A program made the translations under genes and the position numbers. Positions 27,218 through 36,356 of a stretch of DNA of 64,000 nucleotides are shown here, piece after piece. The notes under the pieces were generated by a model that worked only from the letters and a program-made list of their open reading frames with translations, made no database searches and was not told the origin of the DNA. The stretch is from Vibrio hannami (GTDB taxonomy: Bacteria; Pseudomonadota; Gammaproteobacteria; Enterobacterales; Vibrionaceae): the NCBI RefSeq assembly GCF_029589055.1, contig NZ_JARQZP010000003.1:310001-374000 (forward strand). Reading direction: 5' to 3'. The first letter of the stretch is position 1. Each line of letters opens with the position of its first letter.

Positions 27218-28329
27218 ACTACTGCCTCAAATAACTTGCGGATTTCATTTTCGGAAGCCCGGTATGGATTAGTTTCAAAAGTTTTATCAGCTTGCGTTGC
27301 TTTTACCATCTCAGGCAGCTTTTCTCTCAATTGCCTATGATCGACACCGTTGGCACGCATAGTACCCTTGATGTTGATTTCCTTGAGCAGTTGTCGAATT
27401 TGATAAACAAGCTGGTTTACCGCCACATTATCGTTTACCCCTTTTGGGCATAACTGACAGAATTTAGCCAATCGAGCATAGCGTTTACGAGCACGGATAT
27501 CTTTTGCGTTTAACTTAATTGTATGGGGTAACAATAGGGCGTTCGCCAGTCCATGTGGCATATGGTATTGAGCACCTAGCTGATGAGCCAGTGCGTGGTT
27601 TATACCCAAACCTGACTGTGTGAACGCCATGCCCGCCATAGCTGAGGCGTTGTGCATTTTTTCCCGTGTAGAAACACACTTCCCATTCCGGAAAGCAATG
27701 GGAAGGTACTTAAAGACAATGTAAGTTGCTTTCTCTGCCAGAGCATCCGTAAAGTCATCAGCTCCAGTTGATACATAAGCTTCAATAGCGTGTGTTAGCA
27801 CATCCATTCCAGTATTTGCCGTGATGTTGTCAGGCAGGGTTACAGTCAGTTCTGGATCGAGTATGGCGACATCTGGGAAAATATCAGGGTGGAAGATCGG
27901 ATGTTTTTTGCCCTGCTGCTTGTCACTTATGACCGTTGCTGATGAGACTTCAGAGCCTGTACCACTAGTTGTCGGAATTGCAATACAGTACTCAAGACCT
28001 AAATCTTGATGCTGTGATGCGATAAAATTCATTGCTTTGGCGGCGTCAATAGCTGAACCACCCCCAAACCCGATGATTACCTGAGGTTTTATCTTATGCA
28101 GTTGCTCAATGCCTTTTACGACAGTTTCAATGTCTGGATCTGGCGAGATATCTGAAAAAAGATAGACCTCATTTTTTTCTTTAAGCTGATTTTCAAGTCG
28201 CGCAAAAAGAGGACTGCTTGCTAAAAAGCCATCGCACACTATCCAGATCTTTTTACCGCTGAACTTATTTAAGTAGCTCAAACTGCCAACGCCACTATAT
28301 ACCTTTGTTTTGACTGAAAAATGGGTCAT
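27214..28329 (-). CDS. pduQ: PduQ, iron-dependent 1-propanol dehydrogenase
   Basis: 371 residues of the Fe-ADH class. The nucleotide motif GFGGGSAIDAAKAMNF is near 88, and PTTSGTGSEVSSATVI near 130. The metal ligands are Asp and His in MDVLTHAIEAYVS near 185, followed by the His pairs in GLGINHALAHQLGAQYHMPHGLANA near 240 in outline. The enzyme reduces propionaldehyde to 1-propanol and recycles NAD inside the microcompartment. The start overlaps nothing upstream, and the stop overlaps the pduS start by 4 bp. Confidence 0.93.
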   Translation of the reverse strand: MTHFSVKTKVYSGVGSLSYLNKFSGKKIWIVCDGFLASSPLFARLENQLKEKNEVYLFSDISPDPDIETVVKGIEQLHKIKPQVIIGFGGGSAIDAAKAMNFIASQHQDLGLEYCIAIPTTSGTGSEVSSATVISDKQQGKKHPIFHPDIFPDVAILDPELTVTLPDNITANTGMDVLTHAIEAYVSTGADDFTDALAEKATYIVFKYLPIAFRNGKCVSTREKMHNASAMAGMAFTQSGLGINHALAHQLGAQYHMPHGLANALLLPHTIKLNAKDIRARKRYARLAKFCQLCPKGVNDNVAVNQLVYQIRQLLKEINIKGTMRANGVDHRQLREKLPEMVKATQADKTFETNPYRASENEIRKLFEAVV

Positions 28330-28349
28330 ATCTTTTCCTTGTCCTGATG

Positions 28350-29753
28350 TTAACGGATAGAGAATCCGTTATGCAGTACACAGCGTCGTGTGCGTGCGAA
28401 CGATCGAGCTGATGTTGTGCCTTCCCCTGTTGGAGTTGCGATAGTAAATGTGTTGAAGCTTTCCGCGCCTACACCGATACCGCCATATGAAGGGCCGTTC
28501 TTAACAAAAATAGAGGTTTGCATTAGCTGGGCCACTTTGTTGAGGCGAGACACGTTCTGAGAGTGCATGATTGCTGTGTGGTGCAGGTTGTTTTCTATCT
28601 TAAGAGAAAGCTCAAGGCCTTCTTCAAAGTCTTTAACTCGCACAACAGGAATTACTGGCATAAGCTGCTCTTCAATAACAAACAAGTCGTCTTTGTCTGC
28701 TTCGAAAATAATCAGTTTTGGTTCGTTTTCTGGAACATGTAGGCCAGCTGCTTCTAGGATAGTTGCAGGGCTACGACCAACCATATTCTTATTAACAGTG
28801 GTGCCGTTGAAGCAAGCGTTGCGAAGCTTCTCAATGTCAGCCGGATCAGTAAGCAGATGCGCGCCAAACACTTTCATCTGTTCAATAAGACGAACAGCGA
28901 CGCTTTCTACAACAACAACAGATTTTTCTGCGATACAAGGCACGTTGTAGTCCAGCGATGCGCCTGCAACGATGCTTTGAGCAGCCGTTGTGATTTCGGC
29001 AGTTTCGTCAACCAGACATGGTGGGTTACCAGCACCGGCACCGATCACTTTTTTACCGGTTTTCATTGCTGCGTCTACGATACCCGGGCCACCAGTTACT
29101 GCAAGAAGTGCAATTCCCGGATGGACCATCATTTCCTGAGTAGACTCAAATGTAGGCTTATCTAATGTAACGATCAGGTTACGAATACCACTCGCTTTAA
29201 AGGCGATCTCTTCCAGCTTTTCGATTAGCCAAATCGAAATCATTTTAGCGCCAGGGTGAGGGCAGAAGTAAACGGTGTTACCTGCTGCTAGCATTGAGAT
29301 TGAGTTGTTGATGATAGTCTCTGTCGGGTTAGTACTTGGCGAGATAGAGCCGATAACACCAAATGGAGAGTATTCAAACAAAACCATACCATCATCGCCG
29401 GTTAGGGCTTCTGTCGTCAAGTCTTCAACGCCAGGTGTATTTTCCAATGCAGCTGTGTTTTTCAAGATCTTGTGTTCTGTGTTGCCCATTCCTGTTTCGG
29501 CCGCTGCATCAGCAGAAAGCTTAGGAATGAGTGGTGCAACTTCTTTTCGTATAGCAGAAATGATTGCCATACGTGTTTTTAGAGGACTTTGGAAATAACG
29601 CTGATACGCCTTTTGTGCTGCTTTAACTGCACTGTCCACATCACTGAAAATCGCCACTTGTTCAGATGCATCACATGCTGGTGTTGAAGTATCTGATGAT
29701 AGCTTCTCTACCAGTATGTTACGAACAATGGTCTCTAGTTCGGTTGTATTCAT
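28350..29753 (-). CDS. pduP: PduP, CoA-acylating propionaldehyde dehydrogenase
   Basis: 467 residues. The N-terminal 18 residues (MNTTELETIVRNILVEKL) are the kind of amphipathic helix known to target PduP into the shell. The dehydrogenase fold shows FSPFGVIGSISPSTNPTET near 130 (here beginning EYSPFGVIG), AVTGGPGIVDAAMKTGKK near 205, and the catalytic cysteine in DYNVPCIAEKSV near 270. It converts propionaldehyde and CoA to propionyl-CoA. The gene is directly upstream of pduQ and 2 bp from pduO. Confidence 0.93.
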   Translation of the reverse strand: MNTTELETIVRNILVEKLSSDTSTPACDASEQVAIFSDVDSAVKAAQKAYQRYFQSPLKTRMAIISAIRKEVAPLIPKLSADAAAETGMGNTEHKILKNTAALENTPGVEDLTTEALTGDDGMVLFEYSPFGVIGSISPSTNPTETIINNSISMLAAGNTVYFCPHPGAKMISIWLIEKLEEIAFKASGIRNLIVTLDKPTFESTQEMMVHPGIALLAVTGGPGIVDAAMKTGKKVIGAGAGNPPCLVDETAEITTAAQSIVAGASLDYNVPCIAEKSVVVVESVAVRLIEQMKVFGAHLLTDPADIEKLRNACFNGTTVNKNMVGRSPATILEAAGLHVPENEPKLIIFEADKDDLFVIEEQLMPVIPVVRVKDFEEGLELSLKIENNLHHTAIMHSQNVSRLNKVAQLMQTSIFVKNGPSYGGIGVGAESFNTFTIATPTGEGTTSARSFARTRRCVLHNGFSIR

Positions 29754-29755
29754 GT

Positions 29756-30790
29756 TTATTTTTCCTCTAACTCTAATCCGGCAATAGCGGCGGTGGCGAT
29801 ATTGATATCTTGTTCAACAGAGCCCCCACTGATTCCTATTGCACCAATTATTTTGTTGTTGTGATAAAGAGGAAGACCCCCACCGAATGTGACTAGCTGT
29901 CCTTCGCTGATGGCTTCCAACTGATAAAGATCGCTGCCTGGTTGAATCAAGCCGGGTAGCTGGTGTGTCGCACATTTAAGTGCAATAGCTGTGTATGCTT
30001 TCTTAGGTGCCAGTTCGATGCTAGCTAGCAGAGAATCTGGCATACGATAAGTGATGATGAGGTGACCGTGTTCATCCATCACTGAGATAACCATAGGTAC
30101 GTTAATTTTTAATGCGGCATCAACAGCCTGTTGTAACATTTTGTGCACGCGTATAAACCCAAGTGATGACGGGTCTTCTTTTAATGTATTCATGTTTGTT
30201 TCACTTGTTTTTGAACTGTTGTCGGAAACCGCTTGTTGATATTTTTCGACAACGGTTTTAACGATGCCTTCTTTGTATGCAATGTGATCTTCTAATCTAG
30301 ATACTGCATAAAGAAAATCTGACATTCGATTCAGATACTTAAGGGCAACTGAACGAACATTAGTGGTTTGACTTAGCTCTACAAGGCGACGTTCAGCTCG
30401 ACGAGCGATGGTTCTCGCCAGATGCAGACGGCTACCTGATTCGGTAGCGCCAGGCAATACAAAACTCGTTACTGGAGGCAGTGCAGACATACAGCGATCT
30501 ACTGCTTTTTCTAGTGCCTCTATGTCCTGTATTTCTACAAATCGTTCTTGTTTGTTTTTGCCGTTGCCAGAGTCTGCGATTTCAGCGCCTAGATAGAAAA
30601 GCTGATGTTGAATATCTTCAAGAAGCTGGCGGTTGTACTCATCTTTTACCGCTTTAGCAGCGAAACTAAGGCATGAGTTTAATTCGTCAATCGTGCCGTA
30701 TGTATCGACTCGTTCATCAGATTTCGAAACTCTTACGCCACCAATCAGAGAAGTTTGTCCTGCGTCGCCTTTTTTAGTGTAGATAGCCAT
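29756..30790 (-). CDS. pduO: PduO, ATP:cob(I)alamin adenosyltransferase with GlcG-like C-terminal domain
   Basis: 344 residues in two domains. Residues 1-190 are the PduO-type adenosyltransferase, with YTKKGDAGQTSLIGG at the start (ATP site), VDTYGTIDELNS near 28, and GATESGSRLHLARTIARRAER near 117. Residues 210-344 are the DUF336/GlcG haem-binding-like domain (LKINVPMVISVMDEHGHLI, then GLPLYHNNKIIGAIGISGG). The first domain makes adenosylcobalamin for PduCDE. This fits the lack of any other adenosyltransferase gene in the window. Confidence 0.93.
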   Translation of the reverse strand: MAIYTKKGDAGQTSLIGGVRVSKSDERVDTYGTIDELNSCLSFAAKAVKDEYNRQLLEDIQHQLFYLGAEIADSGNGKNKQERFVEIQDIEALEKAVDRCMSALPPVTSFVLPGATESGSRLHLARTIARRAERRLVELSQTTNVRSVALKYLNRMSDFLYAVSRLEDHIAYKEGIVKTVVEKYQQAVSDNSSKTSETNMNTLKEDPSSLGFIRVHKMLQQAVDAALKINVPMVISVMDEHGHLIITYRMPDSLLASIELAPKKAYTAIALKCATHQLPGLIQPGSDLYQLEAISEGQLVTFGGGLPLYHNNKIIGAIGISGGSVEQDINIATAAIAGLELEEK

Positions 30791-30793
30791 GAC

Positions 30794-31081
30794 TTACATC
30801 TCCTCCTGATAGGTTAGCGAGTCAACAATGCCGACAATGGCAGCATCAACCGCATCGCCCATGCCATCGATAGCATGGCGTGCCGAAGAACCGCGTGTAA
30901 CAAAAACCAGTTCACCTTCACCTGCACCTACTGAATCAACAGCGATTTCATCGGAGAGGTGTGCATCTTCAGGATAAGAACCGTCACCACGAATAGGGCG
31001 GATGATCAGTAGCTTTTTGCCAACCAATGATGGTGTTTTTTGAGTGGAAACAACGGACCCAACTACTTTTGCTAATTGCAT
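30794..31081 (-). CDS. pduN: PduN, pentameric BMC vertex protein (EutN/CcmL family)
   Basis: 95 residues, the normal size. [19 protein letters not shown] at the start and LLIIRPI, then [22 protein letters not shown] near 50, are the EutN/CcmL motifs, ending [10 protein letters not shown]. Pentamers of this protein cap the vertices of the polyhedral shell, so it is needed for closure. Confidence 0.92.
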   Translation of the reverse strand: MQLAKVVGSVVSTQKTPSLVGKKLLIIRPIRGDGSYPEDAHLSDEIAVDSVGAGEGELVFVTRGSSARHAIDGMGDAVDAAIVGIVDSLTYQEEM

Positions 31082-31084
31082 AAT

Positions 31085-31600
31085 TTACTCCGCCTTGATC
31101 AATTTTATTTGTCTCTGGTTCAGCATTTCAGTTGCTAACGCGGTAATCAGAGAGCGGGAAGGGGCTACCAACCAACGTCCCTTTAGAACCACGGCAAGGG
31201 AGTAATCAATCACTTTGGATGTAGTGACATTAATCTCTTGCCCTAGCTGGTCAAAATAGGCGATGGGCAGCCCTGACAAACTGGTTATCGGAATGCGTGC
31301 CAGTAAATTTTCGTGAATACTTATTTGAAGAGTCATGCCATACGAAACTGCATCCATCACGGTTTTAACCGCTGGATTACTGTCATCTGAAGAGGCGAGT
31401 TTGCATAGGAACGACAGGTCAGCAAGTGTTATGGATAACACGCTATATCCGGTAAAAATGGATGGCGATAAACCTTCTCCAAGCGTGGTGACATTGGTCT
31501 TATAAACGGCACCTTCTCGCTTTTCCAACATCTTTATGACTGCTTCGACAATCATCGAGATATCGGGAGCATTCTTACTTTGGTCGGGGCTATAACTCAC
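31085..31600 (-). CDS. pduM: PduM, microcompartment assembly protein
   Basis: 171 residues starting with GTG at 31600, 7 bases after AAGGAG. The sequence has no enzyme motif that I can name. It matches PduM in position (between pduL and pduN), size, and wording such as SIHENLLARIPITSLSGLPI and a C-terminal RWLVAPSRSLITALATEML. In Salmonella PduM is required for proper microcompartment assembly; its mechanism is not known. Confidence 0.8.
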   Translation of the reverse strand: MSYSPDQSKNAPDISMIVEAVIKMLEKREGAVYKTNVTTLGEGLSPSIFTGYSVLSITLADLSFLCKLASSDDSNPAVKTVMDAVSYGMTLQISIHENLLARIPITSLSGLPIAYFDQLGQEINVTTSKVIDYSLAVVLKGRWLVAPSRSLITALATEMLNQRQIKLIKAE

Positions 31601-31611
31601 ACTCAGGCTCC

Positions 31612-32265
31612 TTACTCAACAGAATTAAGCAATATGGCAAACGCTGAATTGTTTCCTACATCAGCCGCATTCGCTTCATCGGTATCTATGTGCATTTCCA
31701 GAACTAATTCGGGAGCAACACGAATAGCGACATCGTCAAATACTGTTTTACGTTGGGTTCCCTGAATCGAAACTTTTACCGTATCACCATGCTTAACGTT
31801 GTAGACAAGTGCGTCTAATGGAGACATATGGATATGTCTTACTGCAACGATGGCTCCCTGAGACAGTTCTATCTCACCAAATTCACTAATTAAGGTTACA
31901 CCTGGAGTTCCATCAAGTGCCCCGGACATACGTAGTGGCGCTTTTACACCCAAAATTCGCGCGTCTGTTGCAGAAAGCTCTACTTGAGTAGCACTGCGAA
32001 GAGGGCCAAGTACCCGTACACGTTCCAGTTGTCCTTTAGGACCTTTTACTGTTACGGTCTCTTCAGCTGCGTAGTGCCCTGGTTGAAGCAGCATTTTCTT
32101 TACCGTCAAATCATTACCAGGAAACAGTGCCTTAAAGTCGGGCTCTGAAAGATGGATATGACGATTAGAAATACCAACCGGAATAGGGCGATGACGCATC
32201 TCTTCAAATACAGTTTCTATGGAATCGCGAACCTTTTGTTCGCTGATCGTTGTTTCTGAGGTCAT
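31612..32265 (-). CDS. pduL: PduL phosphotransacylase
   Basis: 217 residues. The first 20 or so (SETTISEQKVRDSIETVFEEM) look like a shell-targeting helix. The two-barrel enzyme shows the zinc histidines in VGISNRHIHLS (near 36) and VRHIHMSPLDA (near 141), plus PGHYAAEETV. PduL converts propionyl-CoA and phosphate to propionyl-phosphate, freeing CoA inside the compartment. A kinase, possibly the one at 6314, would then yield ATP. The start overlaps the pduK stop (ATGA). Confidence 0.93.
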   Translation of the reverse strand: MTSETTISEQKVRDSIETVFEEMRHRPIPVGISNRHIHLSEPDFKALFPGNDLTVKKMLLQPGHYAAEETVTVKGPKGQLERVRVLGPLRSATQVELSATDARILGVKAPLRMSGALDGTPGVTLISEFGEIELSQGAIVAVRHIHMSPLDALVYNVKHGDTVKVSIQGTQRKTVFDDVAIRVAPELVLEMHIDTDEANAADVGNNSAFAILLNSVE

Positions 32266-32879
32266 CTTTTCTTACCTTCGTGAATACAGTCTACGTGTGG
32301 TTCGCCTTTCATACGCGGACACTCTGGGTCCTGACATAAGTTGCAAGTTGCCTTTTTGGGCTCTTCTTGGGCAGAAGGCAGTTCAGCGCTCTCTGAGAAA
32401 GGTGTTTCTTCTTGTGCTTCTTCGATATCTTCCGCTACGCTAACTTCAGATTCAGATTCAGATTCAGATTCAGATTCAGATTCAGATTCAGATTCCTCTA
32501 AAACAGCTTCAGGCTCAGGATCTTCGTCTTCTTGTTCGGGCTGCTCTTCTTCCGAAGACTCTGGGGCGATAGGAGCTTCTACTTCAGAAATTGGATCCGG
32601 CTTATCCTGTGGGACAATAGTGGCTAGCAGTTTTGCGTCTGGGCGTGAGAGCACTTTTTGTGCGACAAACCCGTTGCTTTGCTCTGCTAGTGCTGCGCCG
32701 GTTGCAACCGCAGCTTGAACTGCCGCAACATCTCCAGTGACTTTGATGGTCATCCAACCACCACCTTTTGCAGTATCGATACCAACCATGTTGATTGCTG
32801 CGCACTTGGCCATTGCATCAGCGGTATTAATCGCTAGTGCCAGCCCTTTTACTTCTAATAAACCTAGAGAAACTTTCAC
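32262..32879 (-). CDS. pduK: PduK, BMC shell protein with acidic repeat linker and Cys-rich tail
   Basis: 205 residues, GTG start at 32879 with AGGAGA upstream. Residues 1-88 are a BMC domain (LGLLEVKGLALAINTADAM). Residues 95-175 are an extremely acidic linker that includes eight Ser-Glu repeats, encoded by a perfect hexanucleotide array. The last 30 residues hold four cysteines in CNLCQDPECPRMKGEPHVDC, the tail motif typical of PduK and proposed to bind a metal or Fe-S centre. PduK is a minor hexameric shell tile. The long acidic linker is unlike that of Salmonella PduK, which is about 160 residues. No pduJ precedes it. Confidence 0.9.
   Translation of the reverse strand: MKVSLGLLEVKGLALAINTADAMAKCAAINMVGIDTAKGGGWMTIKVTGDVAAVQAAVATGAALAEQSNGFVAQKVLSRPDAKLLATIVPQDKPDPISEVEAPIAPESSEEEQPEQEDEDPEPEAVLEESESESESESESESESEVSVAEDIEEAQEETPFSESAELPSAQEEPKKATCNLCQDPECPRMKGEPHVDCIHEGKKR
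32445..32495. repeat. Perfect hexanucleotide tandem repeat inside pduK
   Basis: Eight perfect copies of TTCAGA (plus strand), plus a partial ninth unit, encode Ser-Glu repeats on the minus strand. Since the unit is six bases, copy-number changes keep the frame and would only lengthen or shorten the acidic linker. Confidence 0.95.
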
Positions 32880-32881
32880 GT

Positions 32882-33256
32882 CTATTCTCCTGTCTGGTCA
32901 AATGTGTTTTTAAATGGAATGCCTTTTACTAAACGGGCGGCGTTGTTCCCAAGTGCTCTAAGTGCAGCACTGTTATGAATTGTTCTTGTATTTGCAGTAA
33001 ATAGAGGTGCTTCTTCGGGCAGATTCTTTTGATGAATCACCATCTCTTGTTCTGTACATGCAATGCCGACCGAAAGAGCTGAAAGCTGAGAAGCTTCATA
33101 GGCCTGACTGATGAGCTCTTGGTTTGCGATCTCCTCAAGTTGAAAAGGGATGCTCTCTTCTTCGATGCCAAACAGTACTTCCTGCCACTCAGAGGGAAAC
33201 TCACTACTGTTGTAGCGAATGTGGATCGAAGGTTTATTGTCGACAAAAAGGTTCAT
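32882..33256 (-). CDS. pduH: PduH, diol dehydratase reactivase small subunit
   Basis: 124 residues of the DdrB/PduH family: SIHIRYNSSEFPSEWQEVLFGIEEE in outline near the start, SVGIACTEQEMVIHQKNLPEEAPLF in the middle, and NNAARLVKGIPFK at the end. It resembles the beta subunit of diol dehydratase. With PduG it swaps damaged cobalamin for fresh cofactor. It overlaps pduG by one base (TAATG). Confidence 0.92.
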   Translation of the reverse strand: MNLFVDNKPSIHIRYNSSEFPSEWQEVLFGIEEESIPFQLEEIANQELISQAYEASQLSALSVGIACTEQEMVIHQKNLPEEAPLFTANTRTIHNSAALRALGNNAARLVKGIPFKNTFDQTGE

Positions 33257-35079
33257 TATTTGTCTCCTTTAATGTGAGACAAGATCAAGCCTGTTGCTAC
33301 AGCATTACGTGGACCTTCACAGCCGCGAACATTACCCTGTCCTGCTACCAGGTTGTAATGTGCTAATGAGTCGGTAACTAACTGTGGTATTTCAAAATCA
33401 AGCGATGAACCACCAACCAGAACCACAAACGGAATATCTCGGATATTGCCTGTTGGGCTTACGGACTTCAGTGCACGTATAGAGTTTTTCACGAAAACAC
33501 GGGACTTAGCTGAACGTCGAATGGCTTTAATTCGCTCTAGCGGTAGGTCACCACTTAGCGGGATAAACTTGTCCTCCTTCACCACTACCACGCGAGCAAA
33601 TACATCTGCGGGAAGTGGTTTTTCAAAGAACTGTACCGTGCCGTCTTCGTGGCGAATGTGGAAAAGGCTTTCAACTTTCGCAAGAGGGTAACGCTTTATA
33701 TCTTCAGCCAGATAACGGTCTTCTAGTCCCAGTTCAGCGGCGATAATCATGGTGACCATCTCACCGGCGCCTGCAAGGTGGATAGCAATGATATCGCCGC
33801 TGGAATTAATAATAGATGCGTCGGTAGAACCTGCTCCGAGATCCAGGATCGCCATCGGCTTATCGGTTCCTGGTGTAGTTAATGCGCCCAAAATTGCGGC
33901 TTCGGCTTCCGCACCACCAATTTGTACGTCTATGTTTAGTGTGTTGTGTATTTCTTCGGCGATGCGCGCCATTTGTAGGTGGTCTGATTTCACCATTGAT
34001 GCGATGCCAACAGCGTGTTCCAGCGAGAACTCACCCGCAAGACCGCCTTTTACAGTCACAGGAACAAAGGTATCTACAGCAAGAAGGTCCTGAATAAAGA
34101 CTTCATTGGTTGGCTTGTTGGTAAGCTCAGCCATCGTTTGGCGAACGTTTTCCAGCATACCGCCAATATTAGTACCAGTTTCTCCGGTTACGTTATCTAT
34201 CTTGCTGCAAGAGCCGACAGCATCCATTATTGCGTCACTACCGGCGGTGATCTCTACAGTGAGTGTTTTATTTTCACTGAATATAGACAGTGCTCCCGCG
34301 GGTATAGTGCGGGCTTTTACATCACCTTCTGGTGTTTTTACTACTACAGCAGAGCGTGTACCAATTAATGCACGAGCGATAGGAACAACACTTTTGGTTT
34401 CATCGGAGGTTAGGTCGAACATTGTAGCTATGCCATATGGGTTCGACAGGGACTTAATCACTTGCCCCGGAGCTGCTACTTCAATCGCAGCATTCATTCC
34501 CATTGGAATTTTGTCGATATAACTCACTTCATCAATAATCGGAATGACTTTATCCAGGCGGTTGTTTACCAGTACACCATCGTCTTTTTGTAAGATAGCG
34601 CCGACAATCTGATAGCCAGCGTTTGAAGAGGCATTAATCATTGCCGCAACATCGGCAAAGTCGACCTCTTTTGGCACGACCAAAATGTATGGTTTGGAGT
34701 TGTCTTTTGTAAGCAGGTCACTGATTGAGATGGTTTCGCCTGCACCTATGCCTAATCCGCCTGGTGTCTTAGGGTTGTGACCAATCATTGTTGATTCGGT
34801 GATGATGGTTTCTGTAATCATCTCCATAGCAACGTCGCCAATAACCGGCGTTGCCTCGTTAATTCTTATTAGGTCAAGATCGTTGACCGTAAGTCCGGCT
34901 TTCTCTACAACCAGATTTAATGATTTGTATATACCCACCAGGTTCTGTTTAGTTCCTTTGATCCCCGTGGTTTCTGTTAGTGCACTGGCAACAAATTCTT
35001 GTAATCCGTTTTGTTCAACTCGGGCTAAAGCCACTTCTGTTGAAGAGTTACCTATGTCTACACCAACGATATATTTCAT
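33256..35079 (-). CDS. pduG: PduG, diol dehydratase reactivase large subunit
   Basis: 607 residues, full length for DdrA/PduG. The actin-like ATPase core opens with VGVDIGNSSTEVALARV; also seen are MIGHNPKTPGGLGIGAGE near 95, AILDLGAGSTDASIIN near 410 and VLVGGSSLDFEIPQLV near 555. The chaperone-like complex with PduH releases inactivated cobalamin using ATP. Unlike the tightly spaced genes around it, pduG is preceded by a 78-bp gap that contains a strong hairpin with a T run. Confidence 0.94.
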   Translation of the reverse strand: MKYIVGVDIGNSSTEVALARVEQNGLQEFVASALTETTGIKGTKQNLVGIYKSLNLVVEKAGLTVNDLDLIRINEATPVIGDVAMEMITETIITESTMIGHNPKTPGGLGIGAGETISISDLLTKDNSKPYILVVPKEVDFADVAAMINASSNAGYQIVGAILQKDDGVLVNNRLDKVIPIIDEVSYIDKIPMGMNAAIEVAAPGQVIKSLSNPYGIATMFDLTSDETKSVVPIARALIGTRSAVVVKTPEGDVKARTIPAGALSIFSENKTLTVEITAGSDAIMDAVGSCSKIDNVTGETGTNIGGMLENVRQTMAELTNKPTNEVFIQDLLAVDTFVPVTVKGGLAGEFSLEHAVGIASMVKSDHLQMARIAEEIHNTLNIDVQIGGAEAEAAILGALTTPGTDKPMAILDLGAGSTDASIINSSGDIIAIHLAGAGEMVTMIIAAELGLEDRYLAEDIKRYPLAKVESLFHIRHEDGTVQFFEKPLPADVFARVVVVKEDKFIPLSGDLPLERIKAIRRSAKSRVFVKNSIRALKSVSPTGNIRDIPFVVLVGGSSLDFEIPQLVTDSLAHYNLVAGQGNVRGCEGPRNAVATGLILSHIKGDK

Positions 35080-35108
35080 AATACTTCCAGTTTTCAGTCA
35101 TTGTCTGC

Positions 35109-35149
35109 AAAAAAACTCTCCCCCTTAAAGTAGGAAAAAGGGGAGAGTT
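35109..35149 (-). terminator. Intra-operon terminator between pduE and pduG
   Basis: On the minus strand AACTCTCCCC and GGGGAGAGTT form a 10-bp stem (35114-35149), followed directly by seven T. It lies after the pduE stop and about 30 bases before the pduG start. It should end a share of the transcripts after pduABCDE. Confidence 0.85.
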
Positions 35150-35157
35150 AAGGTGGC

Positions 35158-35679
35158 TTAGTTATCGCCTTTTAGTTTCTTTCTTTGCTCATAAAGCTCG
35201 GCAGCTTCTTTTACGTAACCAGCACAAACTGTTGCCTGATATTTGCTTTGAAGTTCCTGGGCAATATCTAACAACTCTTGTTTACTTGAGCGGTAAGGGC
35301 GAAGAGCGTTATATATTTCAAGAACACGTTCATCAGGAACTTGCGTTAGTTCTGCAGCACGCTCGAAGTTAACCGCAAGCAACTCACGACCAGCACTACG
35401 CGCGATATCAGCCTGAATTCTTAAAATTTCAGGGGTGATACGCATGTCCTGGTTAGTAACAGTGCCGTTAATTACGCCTTCAAGCGTGATATCGTCTGCT
35501 GTTTTACCTGTAGGAGTTTTAACCCAATCAGGGTGTTTACTTGCCAAAGGGTAATCGCTGACGGTTGCGCCCGATTTGCTTTGAGGCTTTGCGCTAGCAG
35601 AAGATGGTGCAGCACCTTGCTGACCATTCATTTTATCCAGCACCTCGCGAACCATAGATTCAATTGCTTCTGAGTTCAT
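35158..35679 (-). CDS. pduE: PduE, propanediol dehydratase small subunit
   Basis: 173 residues. The first 18 (MNSEAIESMVREVLDKMN) form an amphipathic helix like known shell-targeting peptides, followed by a flexible Ser/Ala-rich linker. The conserved subunit starts at VSDYPLASKHPDWVKTPTGK and continues with ITLEGVINGTVTNQDMRITPE and FERAAELTQVPDERVLEIYNALRP. It is the gamma subunit of the B12-dependent diol dehydratase. Confidence 0.93.
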   Translation of the reverse strand: MNSEAIESMVREVLDKMNGQQGAAPSSASAKPQSKSGATVSDYPLASKHPDWVKTPTGKTADDITLEGVINGTVTNQDMRITPEILRIQADIARSAGRELLAVNFERAAELTQVPDERVLEIYNALRPYRSSKQELLDIAQELQSKYQATVCAGYVKEAAELYEQRKKLKGDN

Positions 35680-35693
35680 TTTTATAATCCTTC

Positions 35694-36344
35694 TTAAATG
35701 GCAACCTGTAGCTCTACTGCATTCTTACCAACCACAACGTGTTTGGTTTCTTTAATATGCAGAACCGCTGATTTAGCTTGATACTTAGGTCTAGCCATCT
35801 GGTCATTCAGTGTTGGAACTGGCTGAGGCGTTTCACCTTTTGCATACTTAGCAGCGTTCTTACCGATTTGGCGGTAAGTATCCAGGGTAAGTAGCGGTGC
35901 CTGAGGGAACAGTTCTAGGTTAGATAGTGGTGGTAAGCCTTTCTGGTGGATTACCGTCGTACCTTTTGACTGAATTCCGATACAGATGCCGCTGCCACAA
36001 AGGTTTTCCCCTTCCACAGCAACAAACGCTACGTCAGAAGATTTAAAACAACGAACAACACGAGCGCTTAAACCTTCTTCTTCAATACCTGCGATCATTT
36101 CACGCAAAATATTTTGGTGAGGTACGCCTACGATGCTTTCTGTTTGTGAAAGCCCGAATGCAGGACCAACAGCGATAACAACTTCGTCTTTCTTAGTGCT
36201 TACTTTTGCTTCACCAAGGTCGGTTAAAAAGCTCTTTCCGCTTGGCTTATCTGCAAACGAAACCGCTTTACTTTCGCCCTGAGTAGGCATGTTAGTGATC
36301 ACGTCTTCAATGATCTGTCTAAGTAGTTTTTCATTAATTTCCAT
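35694..36344 (-). CDS. pduD: PduD, propanediol dehydratase medium subunit
   Basis: 216 residues from the ATG at 36344; an in-frame GTG two codons earlier is less likely because GGGGGAG lies at good distance from the [22 protein letters not shown] is the shell-targeting helix. Then come [22 protein letters not shown] and [30 protein letters not shown] in outline, the cobalamin-facing beta subunit. It forms PduCDE with its neighbours. Confidence 0.94.
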   Translation of the reverse strand: MEINEKLLRQIIEDVITNMPTQGESKAVSFADKPSGKSFLTDLGEAKVSTKKDEVVIAVGPAFGLSQTESIVGVPHQNILREMIAGIEEEGLSARVVRCFKSSDVAFVAVEGENLCGSGICIGIQSKGTTVIHQKGLPPLSNLELFPQAPLLTLDTYRQIGKNAAKYAKGETPQPVPTLNDQMARPKYQAKSAVLHIKETKHVVVGKNAVELQVAI

Positions 36345-36356
36345 GGTCACTCCCCC

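Noticed and set aside
32341..32718. Plus-strand frame with a Ser-Asp repeat, resembling a surface protein
   Set aside because: It is only the opposite strand of the pduK hexanucleotide array; pduK has start, site and domain evidence.
33749..34522. Long plus-strand open frames opposite pduG
   Set aside because: They mirror the codon pattern of pduG on the minus strand, have no ribosome site and read as Ser/Pro/Thr-rich nonsense.
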